Shown piece by piece: positions 16,660 to 24,374 of a DNA stretch of 39,341 bases; the first letter of the stretch is position 1; each line of letters opens with the position of its first letter. The stretch spans positions 1 to 39,341 of the forward strand of contig JAAEMS010000230.1 of the NCBI GenBank assembly GCA_024225275.1, read 5' to 3'. This stretch comes from Actinomycetes bacterium. Its GTDB lineage: Bacteria; Actinomycetota; Acidimicrobiia; Acidimicrobiales; JAAEMS01. A program made the translations under genes and the position numbers. Under the pieces are notes generated by a model that saw nothing but the letters and a program-made list of their open reading frames with translations, had not been told where the DNA came from and did not search any database.

Positions 16660-17132
16660 CGAGGATCCCCCAGGAGTTGCTTCGCCGCGTTTCCGGCCCG
16701 ATTGTTCAGGTTGGCCTGGCCCACCACCAGGATCAGCTCGGCCAACTCCACCTCTCGGAAGTGGCCGCGCAGTCGGTGGTTCAGCTCGGTCCCGATGTCT
16801 TGTGACTCACTGCACATCGCGTCGGCGAGCTCGAGCACGGCCCGGGTCCGATCGTCGAATACACCGGCCCAGTTCTCAGGCTCGTCGAGCGCCTCGATCT
16901 GAGCCTCGGTCACTCCTCGTCGTCTCGCCGAGACGACATGGCCGTCCAGTCACGTGGGGCAGGCGTTGACGATCGAGGCCCGCAGGAAGACGAGCTCCTT
17001 CAGGATGGCGGGCACCGCCCCCTCATCGGACCACAGGTTCTTCCCGAACGAGTTGTAGGGGTCAGCGGTACCGTCGACTTGGGTCAACGCGTACGCCAGG
17101 GGGGCTCCGGACAGCTTCGGTCGAATCTTCAT
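16656..17132 (-). CDS. AhpD-like carboxymuconolactone-decarboxylase-family protein, probable selenoprotein (in-frame TGA at 16952-16950)
   Basis: Read through one TGA, this is a 158-aa AhpD/CMD-family protein. Such proteins are thiol peroxidases or disulfide reductases. From ATG 17132 it reads MKIRPKLSGAPLAYAL to KELVFLRASIVNACPT, then TGA, then LDGHVVSARRRGVTEAQIEA to the stop at 16656. The 3' part is open, in the same frame, and family-like (VFDDRTRAVLELADAM, HFREVELAELILVV, NLNNRAG). The catalytic signature of M. tuberculosis AhpD, E118-x11-C130-x2-C133-x3-H137, appears here as E46, C58, TGA61 and H65 with identical spacing. TGA therefore stands exactly where the reactive Cys133 is expected. 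A perfect 8-bp hairpin follows (16919-16937). The start lies 28 bases after the amidohydrolase stop, and the end overlaps the serine hydrolase ATG (ATGA). Alternative: a nonsense mutation of TGC/TGT. Whether the host has selenocysteine machinery is not visible here. Confidence 0.78.
16919..16937 (-). promoter_or_regulatory. Candidate bacterial SECIS hairpin
   Basis: On the minus strand GTCGTCTC, loop GGC, GAGACGAC forms a perfect 8-bp stem. It begins 12 bases after the in-frame TGA (16952-16950), and the loop starts 20 bases after it. The flanks can extend the stem with a U-G pair and two C-G pairs around one mismatch. As I recall the bacterial SECIS model, it asks for a 4-16 bp upper stem, a short apical loop with G in the first two positions, and about 16-37 bases between UGA and the loop; this hairpin meets all of these. 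It lies entirely within codons, as SelB-binding elements do in bacteria. Confidence 0.7.
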
Positions 17133-17160
17133 CGGGCCCAGTATGGCCGCGAGTTCCCAC

Positions 17161-18615
17161 TCAGGCCGGGTCCCCCGCCACCACGTCGAGGGCCAGAGGG
17201 GCCAGCTCATCGGCCGAGCGTCCGGCCCAATCGAGCTCGGGCACCCGGGCCATGCCTCGGGCCTGTGCCTCCTGGAGCAGGTCGAGTTGGGCGTCGAGGT
17301 CGATGGTCAGGCATTCGCCGTCGCGGACCACGAGCTGACCGCCGACGTAGACATCGCGCACCGCCCGTTCGCGGGCGCAGTAGATCAGGGTCCGCAGGGG
17401 TTCACGCATGGGCCTCATGGCCGGAGTGGTCAGGTCCACCAGGACGAGGTCGGCCCGGCATCCGGGGGTCAGCCTGCCTATGTCGTCGCGCCCCAGGGCT
17501 CGGGCCCCGCCCACTGTCGCCATGTCGAGCAGATCGGCGGTGGTGACGTCGTCGACCCGTCCGGCCTCGACGCGGGCCACGGTGCCCGCGTTGAACAGCT
17601 CTTCGAGGATGTTGTGGGGGTAGGTGTCGGTACCGATGCCGACATTGATGCCATGGCGCCGGTACCGGCCAAGTGTCTGGAGGGCGATGCCCCGGCGCAG
17701 GAACACCGTGGGGCAATGGGCCACGGTGGTGTCTCGTCGGGCGAGGAGGTCGAGGTCGTCGTCGGAGGGCCAATGCAGCCAGGAATGATGGTCCAGGAAG
17801 ATGGCGTGGGCCACGATCGTCCGGTCGGTCAGCACGCCGATGCGGTCGAGCCACTGGATCGGCGTGCAACCGTGGCGTTTCACCATCTCGTGGAACTCGG
17901 CCACCGACTGGGAGGCGTGGATCTGGAAGGCCACTCCCCGCTCACTGGCGTAGTTGTGGGCGCTGACCAGGAGGTCCTCGGAGCAGGTGTCTATCTGAGC
18001 GGGACTCATGATGCCCGACAGCCGGTCGGACGGATGGTCACGGGCGGCATCGATGAGATCCTTGGCTTCCTCCAGACCTTCCTTGCCTTCGGCGGCCAGG
18101 CTCCAGTCGTAGCTCAACGAATGACCGTCGATGGTCGACCACGGGGCACTGCGGAAGCTGGGAGCCACGCAGGCCCGGATGCCCGACTGCCCCAGGAGGT
18201 CGAGCCAGCCGTCGATAGGGCGCGAGTAGTCGACCACGGTGGTGCAACCGCTGCGCAGCAGCTCGGCCAGGGCGACGTTGAGACAGGCCCGGGTGCCCTC
18301 GGCGTCAGGCCCGAGCACCGGCAGGAACTCGTAGAGCGAGGAGTGATGGAAGTTCGGGCTGCGAATCTCATCGGTGATGCCCTTGTTCATGGGCTCGCTG
18401 GTGGGATGGCTGTGGATGTTCACCAGGCCAGGCATGACCATCAGGTCACGGCCGTCGATCTCCTCGTCGACTGGACCTTCGTAGCTGCCACCCACTTGGA
18501 GGAGCCCCTCGCCGGAGAAGGCCACATCAGCGTCGCGTAGATAGACGTGGCGGTCACTCGCTTCGTCCCACGCGATCACCCAGGCGGCTTGTCGGATGAC
18601 ACCGGTTGATTCCAT
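17161..18615 (-). CDS. Amidohydrolase (Atz/Trz/chlorohydrolase-like metal-dependent hydrolase)
   Basis: A 484-aa TIM-barrel amidohydrolase of the subgroup that includes TrzN/AtzA-type hydrolases and S-adenosylhomocysteine/methylthioadenosine deaminases. Metal ligands visible are the HxH pair in VNIHSHPTS (H68, H70), the mid-chain His in FQIHASQSV, HAIFLD, and the Asp in GIGTDTYPHNI. The composite N- and C-terminal sandwich is present (MESTGVIRQAAWVIAW; RADLVLVDL and VRDVYVGGQLVV). I chose ATG 18615; a longer frame to 18705 would run into the divergent promoter of the P450 gene. It is the first gene of an operon with the AhpD-like selenoprotein candidate and the serine hydrolase. It would cleave C-N or C-Cl bonds on a ring or amidine; the substrate is unknown. 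Confidence 0.85.
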   Translation of the reverse strand: MESTGVIRQAAWVIAWDEASDRHVYLRDADVAFSGEGLLQVGGSYEGPVDEEIDGRDLMVMPGLVNIHSHPTSEPMNKGITDEIRSPNFHHSSLYEFLPVLGPDAEGTRACLNVALAELLRSGCTTVVDYSRPIDGWLDLLGQSGIRACVAPSFRSAPWSTIDGHSLSYDWSLAAEGKEGLEEAKDLIDAARDHPSDRLSGIMSPAQIDTCSEDLLVSAHNYASERGVAFQIHASQSVAEFHEMVKRHGCTPIQWLDRIGVLTDRTIVAHAIFLDHHSWLHWPSDDDLDLLARRDTTVAHCPTVFLRRGIALQTLGRYRRHGINVGIGTDTYPHNILEELFNAGTVARVEAGRVDDVTTADLLDMATVGGARALGRDDIGRLTPGCRADLVLVDLTTPAMRPMREPLRTLIYCARERAVRDVYVGGQLVVRDGECLTIDLDAQLDLLQEAQARGMARVPELDWAGRSADELAPLALDVVAGDPA

Positions 18616-18722
18616 GGCCGAATCCTGCCACTCCCCGGGCAGGCCCGGTGAGAACCCTTGTCCGTGGCGGGCGGGGTGTGGAAAAGTGATTCGTCTCCGA
18701 ACCACAAGGAACCAGAGTACCC

Positions 18723-20045
18723 ATGAGCGACACCACCACCCCCGATCAGGGCTGGCCCGCCGGCGAATACCGGAGCCCCGAGCAGGAGATGGCTGAGCAA
18801 GGCGCCGGTGTGCCCGCGGCCGCCGACCTGCTGATCGACGAGATCAACCCCCTCAACGCCCACCTGTTCCATGAGAATCGTTGGCAGGACCACTTCGCTC
18901 GGCTGCGGGCCGAAGACCCCGTCCACCTCAACGAGATCGAGACGGCCGGCCGGTACTGGTCGATCACCAAGCACGAAGACGTCAGGGCCGTCGATGGTGA
19001 CTGGCAGAACTTCTCATCAGCTCCGGGTATCACCCTGGGGCCCCGCCTGGGCAGCGAACTCTACGAGGCCCAGGCCGGCCGGGTCACGTCGTTCATCTCC
19101 ATGGACCCACCCAAGCACACCGAACAGCGCAAGACAGTCCGCGGCGTCTCGGCCCCCAGCAACCTGCGCAACCTCGAGTCGCTCATCCGCGAGCGGACCG
19201 CCAGCGTGCTCGACTCCCTGCCCGAAGGTGAGACCTTCGACTGGGTCGACACCGTGTCCATCGAGCTCACCACCCTGATGCTGGCCACCCTCTTCGACTT
19301 CCCCCTCGACGACCGCCGCAAGCTGACTCGTTGGTCCGACATCGTCTTCGCCATCCCCGAGCCCGGCGGCGTCATCGAGTCCCAGACCCAGAGACGCGAA
19401 GAGCTGATGGAGTGTGTTGCCTACTTCGAGCGCCTCTGGGAGGACCGCCGCGAGAACCCGGGCAATGACCTGGTCACCATGCTTGCGCACGGTGAGGCCA
19501 CCAAGGACATGCCCACGGCTGCCCACCTGGGCAATCTGCTGCTCCTGATCGTCGGCGGCAACGACACCACCCGCAACACGATGTCGGGCAGTGTCTACGG
19601 GCTCAACCAGTTCCCGGACCAGTACGACAGGATCATCGCCGACCCCGACCTCGTGCCCAAGATGGTGCCCGAGATCATCCGGTGGCAGACCCCACTGTCG
19701 TACATGCGGCGTACCGCCACCCAGGACGTCGAGCTGCACGGCAAGCAGATCTGCAAGGACGACCAGGTCCTCATGTGGTATGTCTCAGCCAACCGCGACG
19801 AGGACGTGTTCGAGAACGCCGACGCGATCGACATCAACCGCGAAAACGCCGACCGCCATCTGTCCTTCGGCTACGGCGTCCACTTCTGCATGGGAAGCCG
19901 CATGGCCGAGCTCCAGCTCCGCGTTCTCTGGGAGGAGATCCTCCAGCGGTTCGAGCGGGTGGAGGTCCAGGCCGAACCCGAGCGTACGATGTCGTCATTC
20001 GTGAAGGGATACACCCACCTTCCGGTACAGGTCACCCGCAAGTAG
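18723..20045 (+). CDS. Cytochrome P450, CYP153-like
   Basis: A 440-aa P450 with I-helix LLLIVGGNDTTRN, K-helix EIIRWQTPLSYMRRTA, MWYVSANRDEDVFEN, and haem loop FGYGVHFCMGSRMA (thiolate C389). The combination of GGNDTTRN, EIIRWQTPL and MWYVS-NRDE is, from memory, that of the CYP153 family. Characterised CYP153 enzymes hydroxylate the terminal carbon of alkanes, fatty acids and cyclic terpenes. It lacks an adjacent ferredoxin; the 3Fe-4S ferredoxin at 10181 could serve. The gene is divergent from the amidohydrolase across 107 bases and is followed 21 bases later by a sulfatase, so the two are probably one transcript. The pairing suggests oxidation and desulfation of one amphiphilic compound, which is inference. 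Confidence 0.86.
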   Translation: MSDTTTPDQGWPAGEYRSPEQEMAEQGAGVPAAADLLIDEINPLNAHLFHENRWQDHFARLRAEDPVHLNEIETAGRYWSITKHEDVRAVDGDWQNFSSAPGITLGPRLGSELYEAQAGRVTSFISMDPPKHTEQRKTVRGVSAPSNLRNLESLIRERTASVLDSLPEGETFDWVDTVSIELTTLMLATLFDFPLDDRRKLTRWSDIVFAIPEPGGVIESQTQRREELMECVAYFERLWEDRRENPGNDLVTMLAHGEATKDMPTAAHLGNLLLLIVGGNDTTRNTMSGSVYGLNQFPDQYDRIIADPDLVPKMVPEIIRWQTPLSYMRRTATQDVELHGKQICKDDQVLMWYVSANRDEDVFENADAIDINRENADRHLSFGYGVHFCMGSRMAELQLRVLWEEILQRFERVEVQAEPERTMSSFVKGYTHLPVQVTRK

Positions 20046-20066
20046 TCGGCAGGAGCAGTCGCAGCA

Positions 20067-21509
20067 ATGCGAGACCGCCCCAACATCGTCCTCATCAACT
20101 GCGACGACCTCGGGTACGGCGACCTGGGCTGCTACGGCTCGACCGTGCACGACACGCCGGCCCTGGACCGCATGGCCTCCGAAGGCATGCGCATGACCGA
20201 TTTCTACATGGCCTCGCCGGTCTGTTCGCCGTCGCGGGGCGCCATGCTGACGGGCTGCTACCCGGCCCGCATCGGCTTCGACGACTTCGACGGCATCCAT
20301 GTCCTGTTTCCCGGTATGGGAGTGGGGTTGAACCCGTCCGAGATGACGATCGCCCGCCTTCTCCAAGAGAGCGGGTACGCCACTTCGATGGTGGGTAAGT
20401 GGCACTGCGGCGACCAGCCCGACTTCCTTCCCACCCGGCACGGATTCGACCATTGGCTCGGGATTCCCTACAGCAACGACATGGGGATCCAGGCCACCGA
20501 GCGCGAGATGACGGCCGAGGATCGGGCCGAGCTCGAGGAGAAGCTGGGCATCAAGTTGCCAACGCCCTACCGGGTTCCCCTCCCCCTGCTCCTGGACGAT
20601 GTGATCATCGAGGCCCAGCCCGACCAGGCCACACTGACCTCTCGATACCTCCAGGAGTCGGTCCGGTTCATGCGCGAGAACCGCGACCGGCCCTTCTTCC
20701 TCTACTTCGCCCACATGTACGTGCACCTGCCCATCTATGTGCAGGAGCGGTTCGCCGCCGCCTCGCGCAACGGGCCCTACGGCGCTGCCGTTGCCTGCAT
20801 CGACTGGGCTGCTGATGTCCTGTTGCACGAGCTCCAAGCGCTGGGCCTCGACGAAGACACGATCATGATCTTCACCAGCGACAACGGTGCTCTGGCCCGC
20901 CCCGGCGAGGGCAGCAACGGGCCTCTTCGGGCCAACAAGGGCACCACATGGGAGGGAGGGCAGCGCGTCCCGTGCATCGTCCGTGGTCCAGGGTTGATTC
21001 CGGCGGGGGTGGAGTCGTCGATTCTCACCACCGCCATGGACCTCTACCCCACCATCGCGGCCTGGTGCGGTGTCGACCTACCCACCGATCGGGTGATCGA
21101 CGGACGAGACATCGGTGAGGTACTCCAGGGCCGGGCTACGGCGTCGCCCCACGACGCCTTCTACTACTACTCGGGCTCCAACCTCGAGGCCGTCCGGGCC
21201 GGCAACTGGAAGCTCCACGTCTACAAGACCCGCAGCCACCGGGGTGAGCAAGGTCCCACCGAAGAGCTGTATGACCTCACCGCAGACATCGGAGAGACAA
21301 GCAATGTGGTCGCCGATCATCCCGATGTGGTCGCTCGCCTCCATGGACTCCTCGACCAAGCCCGCCAGGACCTCGGAGACGCGGTCGAGGGCGTCGAGGG
21401 CCACCGCCGCCGTCCGGTGGGCCGGGTGGCGAACCCCGTGCCGCTGGCCGAGTTCGATCCCGCCCATCCCTACTACATGGCCGAGTACGACCTGACCGAT
21501 CGGGGTTGA
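20067..21509 (+). CDS. Type I (formylglycine-dependent) sulfatase, arylsulfatase-like
   Basis: A 480-aa sulfatase of the alkaline phosphatase superfamily. The N-terminus has NIVLINCDDLGYGDLG (metal-binding Asp pair), the signature CSPSRGAMLTG with C53 as the residue converted to formylglycine (C-x-P-x-R), and MVGKWHCG. The metal-binding FTSDNGALAR lies further on, before the C-terminal subdomain. It resembles the arylsulfatase A/cerebroside sulfatase branch (WEGGQRVPCIVRGPGLIP). No signal peptide is seen, so cytoplasmic action is likely. The gene follows the CYP153-like P450. A formylglycine-generating enzyme or anSME is needed for activity but is not in the window. It is the second sulfate-ester hydrolase here, mechanistically unrelated to the one at 341. 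Confidence 0.87.
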   Translation: MRDRPNIVLINCDDLGYGDLGCYGSTVHDTPALDRMASEGMRMTDFYMASPVCSPSRGAMLTGCYPARIGFDDFDGIHVLFPGMGVGLNPSEMTIARLLQESGYATSMVGKWHCGDQPDFLPTRHGFDHWLGIPYSNDMGIQATEREMTAEDRAELEEKLGIKLPTPYRVPLPLLLDDVIIEAQPDQATLTSRYLQESVRFMRENRDRPFFLYFAHMYVHLPIYVQERFAAASRNGPYGAAVACIDWAADVLLHELQALGLDEDTIMIFTSDNGALARPGEGSNGPLRANKGTTWEGGQRVPCIVRGPGLIPAGVESSILTTAMDLYPTIAAWCGVDLPTDRVIDGRDIGEVLQGRATASPHDAFYYYSGSNLEAVRAGNWKLHVYKTRSHRGEQGPTEELYDLTADIGETSNVVADHPDVVARLHGLLDQARQDLGDAVEGVEGHRRRPVGRVANPVPLAEFDPAHPYYMAEYDLTDRG

Positions 21510-21552
21510 TCGGAAATCCGCTCGCCGATAGTCCCTTGGATAGGTTCGGCCG

Positions 21553-22288
21553 ATGCCCACCATCACCGTCCGCCGCCCCCAGTTCGACTTTCCGTCAGAC
21601 CTGCCCGCGGTTCCCAGTCCCGATGACCCTCAGGGCTCGTGTGAGACGGTTGGCTTGTCATTCACCCCCCCTTCAGAGCCTTCTCCGGTCAGGAAGCCCA
21701 GCACTGCGAGAACCACGCCCTGGTCAACGACATCGTCCTCAACCAGCTCAGCGATCCGGCCGCCGCGGAAATGAGAGCACTCGAAGACGGGCTCGAGGCC
21801 GACTTTCGCCGCTTCACCGCCGAGAAGTCGCTGGCCTTCGATCTGGCCTACGCCGAGGGCTTCGAGGCCATGACATTCTCCCTGGCCCGCACCGGCATGA
21901 CCGCCCGAAACACCGGCGTCGACCGGGACGCCAAGTGGACCGAGCTGATGGGTTGGCATCTGGCCGAAGAGATCGAGCACCGAACGGTGACCTTCGACGT
22001 CCAAGAACATGTGCACGGCAAGTACCCCCACCGTCTTGCCGTCGGAACCTGGGCCCAGCTCCACTATCTGGGGTGTCTGCTCGCCATGGCGACGGTTGTC
22101 TACCGCGACCAGATCGACCCCGATATCTCGAGCTGGCGGGTGAAGGGGCAGGCCATTCAGCGGGGCTGGCGGAACGGCAGCCTCCAGGGCACCCTCGCGG
22201 CCATGTCGCCGCGCTGCAACCCGCGGAAGGTCACGCTCTCCGACGACGTACGCGCGTCACCGACTTGTTCGGAATAGACCTCGGCTGA
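21553..22288 (+). pseudogene. Broken PF10118-type metal-dependent hydrolase
   Basis: The parts of a PF10118 (predicted metal-dependent hydrolase) gene lie in different frames. From ATG 21553 the frame gives MPTITVRRPQFDFPSDLP to SCETVGLSFT, the normal N-terminus. After a run of seven C (about 21665-21671) the homology resumes in another frame with FRAFSGQEAQHCENHALV and goes on through MRALEDGLEADFRRF, LAYAEGFEAMTF, and GWHLAEEIEHRTVTFDV. These hold the E-x-x-H and EEIEH metal ligands. A third frame carries the last residues VTDLFGIDLG, ending at 22288. Compared with the family, about 25-30 residues (the F-P-x-G-E-R-F region) are also missing at the first junction, so a small deletion accompanied the frameshift. 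This is real decay rather than a simple base-call error. It follows the sulfatase by 43 bases. Confidence 0.68.
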
Positions 22289-22354
22289 CCCTCCAGTGGG
22301 AGTAGGCCGTCCAGGAGGGCGATGGCTGGTTGTCAGCCGGCCAGCTGATGTCGG

Positions 22355-23554
22355 TCATGACAACGACCGCTCGTCGGCGATGTCGGCGGGCCAGGGGGAT
22401 TGGCCCGCGGCCAGGGCTTGTTCCACCTCGGCGTTGTGTTCCCCCAGGTCAGGACCGACGTCGCGAATGGTGCCGGGGGTGCGTGTGAACCGGGGAACCA
22501 CTCCCGTCATGGGGAGATCGAAGCCGGCCCGGGCCGTCCGGCGGGCGATCATGTCCCGGGCTGCGTAGTGCTCGTCGGCGAGCATGTCGGGGGCGGTGTA
22601 GACCCGCCCCACCGGGACTCCGGCCGTAGCGAGCAGGTCGAGAAGACCGTCGCTCTCGAGGCCACCGGTCCATTCCGACACCAGTCCGTCCAGTTCAGAG
22701 GCGTTCTCGCCACGGGCGGCATGGTCAGCGTACCGCGCATCGTCAGCCAGCTCGGGTTGGCCCATCGCCGCGCACAGGCGCCGGAACACAGCATCAGCGT
22801 TGCCGGCGATGAGGATCTCGGATCCGTCGGCCGTCGGATAGGCATTGGCCGGGGCGACGCCCGGCAACACACCCCCGGAACGCTCACGCCGCACGTGTCC
22901 CACCTCATAGTCAGCCATGGTCGACTCCATCAGGGCGGCCACCGCCTCATAGATGGCGACATCCACCTCCTGGCCTCGGCCGCTGCGCTCCCGCTCGTGG
23001 AGCGCGGCGAGCGTCCCCATCACCGCGAACTGGGCCGCGGTGGAGTCGCCCAGGCTGATCCCGCACCGGGCCGCGGGCCGGTCAGGATCGCCGGTGGTGT
23101 GGCGGATACCGCCCATGGCCTCACCGATCGACCCGAACCCGCCTTCCTGGGAGCGGGGGCCGGTCTGGCCGAAGCCCGAGACGTGCACATAGATGACCCC
23201 GGGGTTGGTGGTGGAGACCGAGGTGTAGTCGAGTCCCCAGTCGTCGATTCGGCCCGGTCGGAAGTTCTCGAGCACGACATCGGCCTGCTGGGCCAGGCTG
23301 CGCACGAACTGCCGGCCCTGCTCGGTGTGCAGGTCAGCGGTGACCGATCGCTTGTTGCGGGCAATCGTGGGCCACCACAGGCTGTCACCGTCCTCGGTCG
23401 TGATGCCCCACCCGCGCATCGGATCGCCGACGGGGGTTTCGACCTTGATGATGTTGGCACCGAAGTCGCCCAGAAGCTGACCGGCGAAAGGGCCGGCGAT
23501 GAAGCTCCCGAGCTCGAGGACTCGTACTCCGGCCAGAGGGCCACTTGTCGTCAT
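22355..23554 (-). CDS. CaiB/BaiF-type CoA transferase (family III)
   Basis: A 399-aa family III CoA transferase, which moves CoA between carboxylic acids through an aspartyl anhydride. The catalytic Asp is D170 in SLGDSTAAQ. Family hallmarks are LAGVRVLELGSFIAGPFAGQ at the start, the NKRSVTADL segment, VSGFGQTGP, and GEAMGG. C-terminal VYTAPDMLADEHYAARDM is standard. It is divergent from a GntR regulator and an HMG-CoA-lyase-like enzyme. This trio recurs where an acid such as 3-hydroxy-3-methylglutarate or citramalate is activated with succinyl-CoA and then cleaved. The pairing supports that use but does not fix the acid. The C-terminal end lies 66 bases from the broken PF10118 gene. Confidence 0.88.
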   Translation of the reverse strand: MTTSGPLAGVRVLELGSFIAGPFAGQLLGDFGANIIKVETPVGDPMRGWGITTEDGDSLWWPTIARNKRSVTADLHTEQGRQFVRSLAQQADVVLENFRPGRIDDWGLDYTSVSTTNPGVIYVHVSGFGQTGPRSQEGGFGSIGEAMGGIRHTTGDPDRPAARCGISLGDSTAAQFAVMGTLAALHERERSGRGQEVDVAIYEAVAALMESTMADYEVGHVRRERSGGVLPGVAPANAYPTADGSEILIAGNADAVFRRLCAAMGQPELADDARYADHAARGENASELDGLVSEWTGGLESDGLLDLLATAGVPVGRVYTAPDMLADEHYAARDMIARRTARAGFDLPMTGVVPRFTRTPGTIRDVGPDLGEHNAEVEQALAAGQSPWPADIADERSLS

Positions 23555-23672
23555 GACCCTGATTGTGCACCATCAGTTGCGAGCCCGCACCGATCCAGGC
23601 CCCCGGTGCGGCCGGCCCCACCTCCGGTCTCTCATTCTGCATACAATCAGGGGTCCAGCAGGGGAGTACCCA
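23555..23672 (+). promoter_or_regulatory. Divergent control region between CoA transferase and GntR regulator
   Basis: The 118-base gap separates the CoA transferase start (23554, minus) from the regulator's GTG (23673, plus). It contains a -10-like TACAAT (23642-23647) within CTGCATACAATCAG. The AT-rich core stands out from the GC-rich flank and also fits the loose TNGTATACNA-type sites of FadR-subfamily GntR proteins. GGGGAG at 23661-23666 is the ribosome binding site that sets the GTG start. No perfect dyad is present. Confidence 0.35.
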
Positions 23673-24374
23673 GTGGCCGAGCCCCGGGAAGCCACCGAGA
23701 TCAGCGACAGCGAGCGAGTCTTCCGCCACCTGCGCCGCGACATCATCGAAGGGCGTCTCGCACCGGGCGAGCGCATCGTCGAAACGCGGGTGGCCGACGC
23801 CCTGGCCGTTTCCCGCACTCCGGTACGCGAAGCTGTGCGACGACTCGAGACCGAGGGCCTGGTGGGCACCGAGCACAATCGTGGGGCTCATGTGCGCTCG
23901 TTCAGCGAAGCCGACATCGCTGATCTCTACGAAGCGCGGGCCCGATTGGAGGCGTTCGTGGCCGAGCTGGCCGCCCGCCGGGCCGGGCCCGACGATGTGG
24001 TCGCGGTCCGCGCCGCCGCCGACCGATTCGACCAGGTCATCGCCGAGGTCGATGCCGCGGCCATCGAGGGGCTCCGTGAAATCATGGGGGCCAACGATCA
24101 GTTCCACACCGCCCTGCTCTGGGCCGGTAGAGCAGACCAGGTGCGTCGCCTGTTGGCCGGAGCCATCGATCTCCCCCTGGTCTTCACCGCCTTCGACACC
24201 TACTCCCCCCACGAGCTCCAACGGTCCAGCCGGTTCCATCAACTGATCACCGATGGGGTTGCCGCGAGTGAACCCGAGCGAGCAGGCCGCCTGATGACCG
24301 AACATGTCCTCCAGGGCCGCGACGCCCTCATGACCCGATTCCGCCACTCCCGGGAGCAGAGCGAACATGGCTGA
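23673..24374 (+). CDS. GntR-family regulator, FCD (FadR subfamily)
   Basis: A 233-aa regulator. The N-terminal winged helix runs about 12-75: VFRHLRRDIIEGRLAPGERI, then ALAVSRTPVREAVRRLETEG and a wing. The FCD ligand domain follows, with the expected metal-binding pattern DLYEARARLEAF, NDQFHTALL (Asp/His) and FHQLITDGVA / MTEHVLQG histidines. I chose GTG 23673 because GGGGAG lies 6 bases upstream. The earlier ATG of the long frame (23499) lies in the antisense of the CoA transferase. FCD proteins sense small organic acids, often the substrate of adjacent genes. The gene overlaps the lyase gene by 8 bases, so both are one transcript. It probably controls the lyase and the divergent CoA transferase. 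Confidence 0.88.
   Translation: MAEPREATEISDSERVFRHLRRDIIEGRLAPGERIVETRVADALAVSRTPVREAVRRLETEGLVGTEHNRGAHVRSFSEADIADLYEARARLEAFVAELAARRAGPDDVVAVRAAADRFDQVIAEVDAAAIEGLREIMGANDQFHTALLWAGRADQVRRLLAGAIDLPLVFTAFDTYSPHELQRSSRFHQLITDGVAASEPERAGRLMTEHVLQGRDALMTRFRHSREQSEHG

Noticed and set aside
17143..18540. 465-aa plus-strand ORF opposite the amidohydrolase
   Set aside because: It is a shadow frame of the real minus-strand gene, with no family sequence and Gly/Val/His-rich composition.
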